64,000 nt of DNA from Chryseobacterium sp. (GTDB lineage: Bacteria; Bacteroidota; Bacteroidia; Flavobacteriales; Weeksellaceae): assembly GCA_031277615.1 (NCBI GenBank), contig JAITMC010000002.1:279610-343609 (forward strand), read 5' to 3'. Shown piece by piece: positions 51,980 through 63,900 of this stretch; within the stretch, counting starts at the first letter, position 1, and every line of letters begins with the position of its first letter. The position numbers and the translations under genes were made by a program. Below the pieces are notes generated by a model that did not search any database, was not told the DNA's origin, and worked only from the letters and a program-made list of their open reading frames with translations.

Positions 51980-54900
51980 TTATTTTATAGAAGTTTTGTT
52001 GATAATATCGATGATCTGCTGTTGTTTTTCCAACATGGTCTCGTGAGTTGCCTCAACAGGATATACGGCTAAAAGGCTCTGATTTTCAACCGCTGACTGT
52101 ACATTGTTATCCGGAAGACTGAATAAATACTCATAAAAGTCTTCATTGGATGCTCCTTTAAGCATTGCTTTTAGCAGGATCACTTCTGAATATTTAAGTT
52201 TTTCTGATACTTCCTGCTGTACAATTGCAAATTCTGCTGCCATAAAGTTTCTGGCCTCTTCAATCCGCTGGCGGTCTGCAGGATTTCCTAATTTTTCAAT
52301 CAGTTCTTCATCGGTTGGGAAGGCAAGGAAATCAGTCAGTTTCTGATCCGGTGCATACAGAATCGTATCCAGAAGGTATACTTTTATTTTTCTGTGTCCT
52401 CTGCGCTCTAATAAAGAAGCGATTTCCAATGCAATGGTTCCTCCAAAAGACCAGCCTAACAGAATGTACTCTTCTCCCCCGTTTGGATTCTGTATTTTAT
52501 CCATATGAGTCAGATAGTAATCTGCCAATTTGTTCAGATGATCAATTTTTTCCGGATTATACAGGTTGTACGAGTCTATTCCATAGCAGTCATAATCTGA
52601 TTTCAACTGTTCTGCCAGAGACCGGTAAACTTCACATCCTCCGTTTCCTGGATGTACCAGGAACATCTTCTGACGGTTTTTCTCCTGATCAAAAGCGACG
52701 ATTGCCTGATATTCTTTTTGATGATTCAACATCATCGCAGATAATCTGCTTATGGTTTTTTCTTTAAAAACATCAACAATCCTCACCGGAATATCCAGCT
52801 GATGCTTAATCTGGCTTACCAGCTTCACGGCCATGATACTGTTTCCGCCCAGCTTGAAGAAGTCCTCATGAATACTGATCATCCCTGAATCAAGTCCGAG
52901 TACGTCTCCATAAATCTGTGCGAGTTTTTCCTGCAGTTCATTTTCAGGTGCTGTATATTCCGAAATTCCGGTAAAATCAGGCTCCGGAAGCTTCCTCCTG
53001 TCAAGTTTCCCGTTAATGGTCAGCGGAAGCTTTTCAAGATGAACAAATACGTTAGGGACCATATAATCAGGAAGAGATTCCAGCAGGAATTCCGAAATCA
53101 GGGCAGGTTCAATCATGAGGTCTGACACATAATAGCCCACAAGATATTTCATGCCCATATTATTTTCATTGGCCAATACGGCAACCTGGCGGATTCCGGG
53201 GTATTGCAGCAATGAATTTTCTATTTCACCCAGTTCTATTCTGTATCCGCGGATTTTTACCTGGAAGTCATTACGTCCGATATATTCCAGATTTCCATCT
53301 GAAAGAAGCCGTGCAAGGTCGCCTGTTTTATACATTCTCTCTCCGGATAGGAACGGGTTCTGTAAAAAACGGTCTAATGTAAGGTCATCTCTCTTAAAGT
53401 ATCCTTTCGCTACGCTATTCCCCGAAATATACATTTCTCCTATGGCTCCGTACGGAACAGGATTCATAGACTTGTCCAATACATAAATTTGTGTATTGTT
53501 GATAGGCTGTCCCAGAGATACTGAATGGGCAGTACGGAGAGGGTCAAACTGATAGATCATACATCCTACGGTAGCTTCTGTAGGACCATATTCATTATAT
53601 ATTGTGATCTCTCCATCAAATTTATCGCAGATATCTTTTGCCAGTTGATAATCCAGTTCTTCTCCACCAACAATCATTTTTTTCAATCTGCTCTTCTGTC
53701 CCTGACGCCAATCAATATCTCTTATAATTCTGAGATGAGAAGGCGTAAGTTTTATGATATCAGACTGATTATCCTCCAGTATTTTTTCAATCAGAGTGAC
53801 AGGGTCGTCTTCTTTGTATACAATGACTGAATTTCCTGTAACCAAAGGCGTAAAGATTGAGGTAACCGTAAGGTCAAATGATATTGAAGAATAGAGTGAA
53901 AATGCTGTTTTCTCATTTCCTACATATTGATCTGCTGCCCAGCTTATGTAATTCAGCAGTGCGCTGTGGTGAATCATTACTCCTTTAGGAAGTCCTGTTG
54001 TTCCACTGGTATAGATCACATAAGCAAGATTCTGAGCGGTAACTTCTATAACCGGATCTGAAGATGCTTTATCCTCAAGAAGGCTGGTGAATAACGGATC
54101 GTCTATGGAAAGAACATTCACACTTCCTATATCCTTCAGCATCTCCGCTGTATTTTCATGTGCAAGAACGATTTCTGACGCTGTATTTTCCAATATATAT
54201 CTTAAACGTTCTGACGGGAAAGAAGGATCTATAGGAACATAGGATGCTCCTGCCTTTAATACTGCGATAACCGCAATAAGCAGACTCTCTGAGTGTTCCA
54301 TACATAAAGGAATCTGATCGTTTGGCTTAAGATGATATTCTTCAAGAAGATAATGGGCCAGTCGGTTGGCTTTTTCATTAAGGTCACGATAAGAAAGGGT
54401 TTTCTCCTGATACACCACTGCTATGGCATCAGGTGTTTTCTGAACCTGATTTTCAAAAAGCTCATGAATGGTTTTATCTTTTGGATATGCTCTGGCCGTG
54501 TCATTCCATACTTCCGTCATCTGTTTAAGATCTTCTCCGGAAACCATCTGTAGTTCGCTTGTTTTCACAGCATTCAAGTCATTTTTACCTTTGATCTCCA
54601 CCATTTGTTCCAACACGAAAATATAGGTATTCATCATACGAATCGTGGTTTCTTCTGAGAAGACCGCTTTCGCATAATTGAACATTCCGCTGATGTTTTT
54701 TCCGTCATCATTAACCATTGTTGTTAAATCAAACTTGGCAACCTGATAATCGATTTCACCTTTGAAAGGATAAAATATTGCCTCTTCATCCTGAACAGGT
54801 GCTTTTTCGCCGCCAAAACTCTGAATCCCAAACATTACCTGGAAAATCGGGTGTCTGGAAGTATCCTGTACGACGTTCAGCTCTTCTACCAGTTTCTCAA

Positions 54901-57900
54901 ACGGAAGATCCTGATGGGACTGAGCTTCTGTCACAGATTTTGATACCTGCAGAATAAAGTCCTGTAAGCTTTGCTCGAAATCAATTTTTTCTCTAAGGGC
55001 AAGTGTATTCACAAAGAAGCCGATAAGATCTTCCAGCCCCGCATAGTGACGATTGGCGATAGGGCTTCCTACCACAATGTCATCCTGTCCGGAATACGAT
55101 GAAAGCATCAGATAATATCCTCCAAGCATTACGCTGTACAGACTCACATCAAGATTCTTGGAAATTTCCCGAAGGCCGTCAGCTATTTTTTCAGAAACAT
55201 TAAAACTGATCATTCCTCCTTCATAGGATATTTCAGCAGGCCTGTGGAAATCAACAGGTAAATCGAGTGTCTGGTAGTCGTCGAATTTTTCTTTCCAGTA
55301 TTCTATCTGATGATCAAGACGCTTACCACTAAGATAGTTACGCTGCCATAATGCAAAATCTTTATACTGAATTTTCAATTCGGAAAGTTCGGAAACTTCC
55401 CCTGAAAGCAGGGTGCGATAAAGACTTCCCAGCTCTTTTAAAAATACCTCTGCAGACCATCCGTCAAATGCAATGTGATGGATCACGACTGACAGATAAT
55501 GACGATTGTCAAACCTGAACATATTGATGTCTATCGGAATCTCCGAATCCAGGCGGAAAATTTTGTTGGCACATTGGCTGATATGCGCATCCAGCTCTTC
55601 GGCGTTCATGACTTCCGTTATTGTAAATTCCGGAACAAAGTCTGTAACGACCTGATATCCTACCCCGTCCTCATTGGTTTTAATCAATGTACGAAGTATT
55701 TCATGACGCATAATTACGGCTTTGAAGGCTTTGTATAAAACGGATAGCTCTGTTTTTTCACCCAAAAGCACCGTCATTGGAATGTTGTAGGCACTGCTGC
55801 CTTCCTTATATGATTCTATAAACCAAAGCCGTTCCTGGGCAAAGGATAATCTCTGCTCTTCCGGCGATGATATTTTTACAGGGGTAATGATGATTTCTTC
55901 ATCGAAGCTTTCTTCTCTTAAAATATGGGAAAGAGAGGCAACGGTTTTATGCTCAAACATCATTCCTACGCTCACCTGTATTCCCAGTTCTCTTTTGATT
56001 TTACTGATCAGCTTAATAGCCATGATACTGTTTCCTCCTAATCTGAAGAAATTATCATGGATGCTGATATGCTCCGGATTCAGTCCTAAAACATCACCAT
56101 ACATCCTGCACAATTTTTCCTGCCATTCGTTTTCAGGCGCGGTGTATTCCGTACCTCCTGTAAATTCCGGTTCAGGAAGTTGTCTCCGGTCAATCTTTCC
56201 GTTAATGGTCATTGGGAGTTCCGCTAAATGAACAAAGATATTAGGGACCATATATTCCGGCAGTATTTCCGATAAGAATTCTGAAAGTTCAGAGGCTTCC
56301 GATTCTGTTTCAGAGATATAGTATCCTACCAGATATTTCATCCCGGTTTTACTTTCTTTAGCTAAAACTACGGCCTGTTTTACGCCAGGATATTGCAGCA
56401 ATCTGTTCTCGATTTCGCCCAATTCTATTCTGTAACCACGGATCTTCACCTGGAAGTCATTTCTACCCATGTATTCCAGTTCACCATCTGATAAACTGCG
56501 TACCAGGTCTCCGGTTTTATATAATCGTCCATTCACGCCTTTTTCTTTTTGTTCTGTGGTCTGGAATGGATTCTGTATAAAGCGTTCTTCTGTGAGTTCA
56601 GGCTGCTTCAGATATCCTCTGGCAATACCTGCACCACCGATATAAAGCTCACCTACAGCGCCTACAGGAAGTATGCGAAGGTGATCATCCAATACATAAG
56701 AGGTCGTATTATTAATCGGACTGCCTATATTCAACGGATTATGATCTTCTTTATAATGATGCAGCGTTGCACACACGGTTCCTTCTGTTGGCCCATATTC
56801 ATTAATCAGCGTGATATTTTCTATATTCTGATCTAATGCAGGGAAGCTTTCTCCTCCTGCGAATATCAGTTTCAGGGAGGTTTTATTGTCCACAATCTCT
56901 TTTAACAGAACAGGTGGAATAAATGACACTTCTATACCGTTTTCTTTTATGTACAGATTGAGATCGCTCACAGAAGTTCTGAGATCATTGCTGTACAGCC
57001 ACAATGTATTTCCGTTGCACAGGACTGGTAAGGATTCATAAACAAAGGCATCAAACACATAGTTGGAGTAGCAGCCCACCTGCTGATAATCTTCAAGACG
57101 ATGCGCCTGTATCATTGAGCCTATAAGGTTCACGACTCCTTTATGTTCTATCATCACCCCTTTTGGAAGTCCTGTGGTTCCACTGGTATAGATTACATAC
57201 GCTAAATTCTCAGCTTTAACTGTGGTAACAGGATTATCCAGGTCTGATGCTTCGAGCATTGCATTGAATGCCATATCATCCAAACAGATAACTTCCGTAT
57301 TTTCAGCAGGCTGTATTTTCTCTGACGTGCTGCTTTCTGCAAGAATAATCTTTGCTCCCGTGTCCTGAAGAATATACTCTATTCGCTCTGCCGGATATGA
57401 TGGATCCATCGGAACATAAGCTGCTCCTGATTTCATCACCGCAAGAATGGCAATGAGCATATTTTCTGATCTTTCCAGACATAGAGGGACTAAATCATCA
57501 GGCTGAAGACCATGGTTTTCAACCAGATAATGAGCCAGACGGTTTGCGCTTTCATTGAGGGCTTTATACGATAACTTCGTATCCTGATATACAACAGCAA
57601 TATCATCCGGTGTCTTCAACACCTGAGTTTCAAATAATTCATGAATTGTCTTATTTACCGGGTAAGCCGTTTCTGTAGCATCATTCAATTTCTGCATCAG
57701 GCTCATCTGACTATCCGAAACAAAGGAAAGCTCTTTTGAATCAATTTGCCAATCTTCCAATATCTGACCGAGAAGAATTTCCATCCCTTCTATCAGTCCT
57801 TCTATGGTATGTCTCTCAAAAAGAATCCCTTCATATTTGATTTCCAGTGCCACGATACCTTCCTGTTCTGCGGCCATTACGCCCAACGGATAATCAAGTT

Positions 57901-60900
57901 TCTCCACGGCAGCTTTAAACTCAAACGACAGCGTATTTTCGCCTTCTCCCTTAGGTACAGGATAGTTCTCATATACAAACAGGCTGCTGAAGATTCTGCG
58001 TCCGTCATGGTGCAGGGAGCCAAGGTTCACATCACTGTAGGTATTGAGCTCACTGATCCTCTCCTGTATTTCAAGGATATGATCTAATACTCTGCCTTCT
58101 CCATGGTTCACGATCAATGGTAGTGTGTTGATGTACAGACCTACTGAGGATTCTATGCCGTCAACGGGTAAGCTTCGACCGGATACGGTGGTCCCCACTA
58201 CGGTGGTCCCTAAGCCGCTGTATATACTCAGCTGTTTATGCCATAGGTACTGAAGTACGGCATTCACCGTCAGCCCTTTTTCTTTGGTCAGGGTTTTAAG
58301 GGTTTGATACTGGTCTCCTTCGATCTGCATTTTTACCTGCTGATGGTCCTGGATATGACGGTAGGTGCCAAGGTCTATATGTCTTTGGGATTCTTTTACA
58401 AGGCTGCTCAGGTCTTCCTGGTCTTCGAGCAGGGACATGTAGTTATGCCAGAAGGTATTCCCCTGTTCTTTATGTCCCTGAAGGTATTTCTGGGTGTCTC
58501 CATAGGCTGAATCGGGGGTAAATATGGGTTCCTGATTTTTTAGCAGGGCCTGGTAAGCGTCATGGATGCTGTTGAGCAGCACCGGTAGACTCCAGCCATC
58601 AAGAATGGCATGGTGGTTACTGAAGAGGCAGCTGTAGTGGTTTTCTGAGCGTTTGAAAAGGTAGACTCTGAAGAGCCTGCCCTGGGACAGGTCGTAGATC
58701 TCAAAGCGGTCTTTACGGGTGAGCTCCTGGATGTGGGAATGCTGGGCGGATTCTGACATCGCACTGATATCCTGGTAACGCCAGTCTACTTCTCCGGTTT
58801 TATCGATCACCTGAACGATCTCCCCGTTCCAGTCGAATCTCAAACGAAGGGAAGGGTAGTTCTGCTGGGCAAGTTTCCAGGAGGTTTTGAGTTTGGAGGG
58901 TTCGATTTCAGCATAGTAATCCCAGATGAGCTGTACACGGTACGCGTCGTCTTTCTCGCCCTGGTTCAGGGCATGGTAGATGAAGCCTTCCTGTAAGCTG
59001 TTGGCAAGGTAAACGCCTTCGGTCTCACTGTGTTCCTGGATTTTGGCAAGCTGGGTATGGTCCACGATGTGGCCTACATCGGAAGGGGTAAGGTAGCTTC
59101 GGGTTTCCTGTGATAAGTGGTCGATAAGGGTTTCAAGATGGGTCTTAAAGTCAGACGAGAATTTACTGATGTGCTCTGAACTGAGGTAACCGCTGATCCC
59201 AAAGCGAAGCTGACCGTCTATGGTGGCACCATTGATGCTGATCATATGGCTGTCTCTGTTCTCCGGGGAGTTGGAGATGCCGCTGCCTTCGGCTGCAATA
59301 AACCAGGTTTTATCTCCCGAGGTGTCTTCCTGGTCTAATTGACCAAGGTAGTTGAAGCTGATTTTAGGGAGTCCTGCTTTGGTGTACCCGATAAGGCTAC
59401 CATAACCGATCCCGTTATTCGGGATACTCCGAAGGGATTCTTTGGTGTGAATGATGGTGTCTGTTACATCGGTACCGGTTTTTAGTAATAGAGGGTACAT
59501 GGAGGTAAACCAGCCTACGGTTTCGGTGATGTCAAGATGGCTGAATACGTCTTCACGGCCATGGCTTTCCAGCAGGATCGCATTGCTTTTCTCGCCGGTA
59601 AGTCCGGTTAGGGCGCATGATAATGCGGCTAACAGAAGGTCGTTGATCTGGGTATGGTAAGCATGATGACTGCCACGGATGAGTTTTCCGGTATAGGTTT
59701 TATCCAGAAGGACGTATCCCTGGTGGTGCCCATCGGTGATCAGGCGGCTCAGGGAATGGGTGCTTTCTTTTACGGTTTCTATGATGTTATTCCAGTAGGA
59801 TAATTCCTGGTCCTTAAGGGCAGGGGTTTCTGACTGGTATGTTTTTATGGCGTTTACCCATTGACGGTAGCTGCTGCCCTTAACAGGAGGGTCTATAGGG
59901 GTTCCTTTTTCAAGGGTCTGATATAGGGTTTTAAGGTCATCGGTGATGATTCGCCAGCTTACTCCGTCAATGATCAGGTGGTGAAGGGCAAAGTAGATTC
60001 GGGCGCTTTTATCTTCATAGCCACTCAGGTAACCGATCTGGAATAAAGGGCCGGTTTCGATGTCAAAGTCTGACTGCCATTTTGTAAGATGGCTGTTGAG
60101 TTCTTCGGCTGTCATACCGGTGATATCAAGGGTCTTGATTACGGGAAGGGATCCTCCGCCATACTGCTGGCTATAGGTGCCGTTTTCCTGGGGATAATGG
60201 ATTCTGAACGCATCGTGTTTTTCCAGGAGATGGTGCACGGATTTTTCCAGCAGGGACGGGTCTAGTTCGGGTACATGGATTAAGAAGGACTGGTTCCAGT
60301 GGTTGAAGGCGGGAAGGTAGCCTTCTGTTTTCTGGCTGAAGTACCATTCCTGGATCGGTAGAAGGGGAACTTCTCCCAATAAAAGGCCTTGTTCGCTCTG
60401 GATGGTATCCCCACTGCCGGATTTTTTGTCTGTGATCAGGTGGGAAAGGCCGCTAACGGTACGCGCAGTGAAGATTTCTTTTACGCTGAGTCTTACTTCC
60501 TGTTGTTGTCGGATTCTGCTCACCAGCTGGATGCTGATGATACTGTCGCCTCCTAAACGGAAGAAGTCGTCATGGATGCTGATGATTCCGGGGTCTAGGC
60601 CCAGGACTTCGCCATAGATCTGGCACAGCTGTACCTGTAATGGGGTCTCGGGGGCGGTGTAGTCTTTGCTGCCGGTGAATTCGGGTTCCGGCAGGCGTTT
60701 TTTGTCCAGTTTGCCATTGATGGTTAAGGGTAAGTTCTCCAGGTGGACATAGGCACTTGGAACCATATAGTCCGGAAGTGAGGACGACAGGTGTGCAGAT
60801 AGGGTTTCTGAATCGATCGCGGTGTCGGATACGTAGTATCCCACAAGGTATTTCATTCCTGTTTTGCTGTCTTTGGCTAAAACGGCGGTTTGTCTTATTT

Positions 60901-63900
60901 TGGGATATTGTAAAAGCTGGTTTTCAATCTCTCCTAGTTCGATACGGAAGCCCCGGATTTTTACCTGGAAGTCGTTACGGCCTATGTATTCAAGCTCTCC
61001 GTTGGGTAGCCAGCGGACTAAGTCGCCCGTTTTGTATAAGCGCCCGTTTTCACCGGATAATTGTTCTGATTCGCTCTGGAAAGGGTTTAAGATGAAACGC
61101 TCTGACGTGAGTTCTGCGCGGTTAAGGTAGCCGCGAGCGATCCCGGCTCCGCCTATATATAACTCCCCGACAGCACCGATTGGAACTATACGATGGTATC
61201 TATCTACAACATAGGCCTTCATATTGCCAATCGGCCCGCCTATATTCAATGGGTTACCGTCTTCGTTGTAGTGGTGTAAAGAAGTACATACTGTTCCTTC
61301 AGTCGGACCATAACCATTAATAATATCCACTCCCGCAGCCTGATAAAAGGCCATCACCTGGGGGTTCGTTACATCTCCTGCTACAATAAGCTTTTCTACC
61401 GATAGTATAAAATCTTTGGTCAAAAGAGCTGGTGGAATAGATGCCAGACTGATTTGATTATCCGTTATATATTGTTGTAAAGCAGCAATATCCGTCTGCC
61501 TTTCTTTATCCAGAAGATAAATGCTATGGCCATGTGTAATAACAGGATATAGTTCGCATACATGGGCATCGAATACATAATTGGCATACCAAAGACAGTT
61601 TTTAGGAGAGAAAGGAAGATGGGGTTTGCGGTCTAAATCAAATTCTCTGGTTTGCTGTTCTATTAAATTAGAAACACCCTTATGCTCTATCATCACGCCT
61701 TTTGGTAAGCCTGTGGTTCCGCTCGTATAGATTACATAGGCCAGGTTATTGGGTCTAACTCCAGTAACCGGATTATTAGGATCAGCTGTTTCCAGCATTG
61801 CTTTGAAGGTTACTTCATCCAGAGAGATCACTTTTGTATTTTCCGAAACCTCTATCTTACCTATTGTGCTGTTCTGGGCAAGAATAATTGTAGCTTCAGT
61901 GTCTCTGAGAATGTGCTCGATTCTGTCTTCCGGATATGACGGATCCATTGGAACATATGCAGCTCCCGCCTTCATCACCCCTAAGATGGCAATCAGCATA
62001 TTCTCTGACCGCTTCAGACATAAAGGAACCAAATCATCGGGTTGAAGACCATAAGTCTGAATTAAATGATTGGCTAAACGATTGGCTTTTTCATTCAATT
62101 CCGTATAAGATAATCTCACATCCTGATAGACTAAGGCAATATGATCCGGAGTTTTTACAACCTGTTCCTCAAAAAGCTGATGAATTGTTTTATCAAACGG
62201 ATAGGTGGAATCTGTAGCATTCCATTCTTCTGTTACCTGTCTGTAATTTGTTTCCTCCAGAAGTTGAAGATCATTAATTTTTATATGTTCAGCACCTTCA
62301 TTACTCATGTATGAAAGCTGTTTCAAAAGCATCAGATAAGTATCCTTTATGCGCATAATAGTCTCTCTTTTGAAAAGAGAGGTGGCATAGTTGAACATTC
62401 CCCGGATGGTTTCTTCACTGTCATCAATCATAGTGGTAAGGTCAAACTTTGCCGTATGATATTCTATTTCCTCATTGAAAGGATAAAATATTGCTGACTC
62501 ATCATGAGAAGAATCACGCTCAAAGCTTTGAAGACCGAACATCACCTGGAAGACAGGATGTCTTGAAGTATCCTGCTCTACCCCGAGCTCATCTACCAGC
62601 TTTTCAAACGGAAGGTCCTGATGAGACTGCGCTTCAATAACAGATGATGATATTTCCAGGATAAAATCTTTGATCGTCTGTTCCGAATCAATTTTTTTCC
62701 TCAGTGCAAGAGTATTTACAAAGAAGCCTATAAGGTCTTCAAGTTCAGCATGGTGTCGGTTCGCAATCGGGCTTCCCACCACAATATCATCCTGGCCGGA
62801 ATAAGCAGAAAGCATCAGATAATACCCGCCAAGCATTACGCTGTATAAACTCACTCCGAAATCTTTGGAAAGTTTTCTAAGCCCTGAAGCTACCTCAGCA
62901 GAAAGATTAAAATGGGCGGTAGCTCCTTCATATGAAATATAGGCAGGACGATTGAAATCCAAAGGCATATTGAGAGACTCAAAATCCTCAAGTTCATTTT
63001 TCCAGTAATGAATTTGTTTCTCCAGTATTTCTCCTGTAAGATAGTTTCTCTGCCACAGGGCAAAATCTTTGTACTGGAATTTTATTTCAGGAAGCTGATA
63101 ATCTTTTCCGTTAACAAGGGCTTCGTAAACCGTTTGTATTTCTCTCAGGAAAATATTAACAGACCAGCCATCGAAAGCAATATGATGAATAACTACAGAA
63201 AGATAGCTCTGTTCTCCTAATCTGAGGATATTAACCTCTATCGGAAGTTCTGTTCCCAAGTGGAAAACTTTACAAGCATATTCATTAATCTGTTCTTTAA
63301 GTTCTTCTTCCGTCTCTACTTCTGTAAGGTTAAATTCAGGGATAAGATCTGTAACAAACTGATATCCCATACCAGATTCTGTTGTCCGGATTACCGAACG
63401 GAGCACTTCGTGGCGCATGATCACGATCTCCATAGATTTCTGAAGAAGTTCCAGCTGTATTTTCTGATCAAGGCGGAAGGACATTGGAATATTATAGACA
63501 TCACTTCCCCCTTCATAGGCTTCAATAAACCAAAGCCTTTCCTGAGCAAAAGATAAACGCTGCTCTTCAGGTGAAGAAACTTCTATCGGGGCAATAAGCG
63601 CATAAGAATCCTTACTTTCGCCCTCCAGAACAGAGGCTAAAGAAGCTACGGTTTTATGGCTAAATACAGCGGCAACCTGAATAGAAAGATCCAGGTGTTG
63701 TCTGATTTTACTGATCAGTTTGATGGCCATGATACTGTTTCCTCCCAATCGGAAGAAATCATCATAGATTCCGATGCTATTTGAATCTAATCCAAGCACT
63801 TCTCCGTAAGCCTGGCAGAGTTTTTCCTGTAATTCTGTTTCAGGTGCTGTGTATTCTCTATCGCCGGTAAAGTCTGCTTCGGGAAGCTGCTTTCTATCCA

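Noticed and set aside
58185-58215. Tandem 15-bp repeat (GGGACCACCGTA twice) in the synthetase
   Set aside because: It codes the normal GTTVVGTTVSGR stretch of a condensation domain, where a repeated Gly-Thr-Thr-Val is plausible without any special mechanism.
60402-62217. Several plus-strand reading frames opposite the synthetase, e.g. 60757-61095
   Set aside because: They are antisense shadows favoured by the higher GC of this block; products show no coherent domains.
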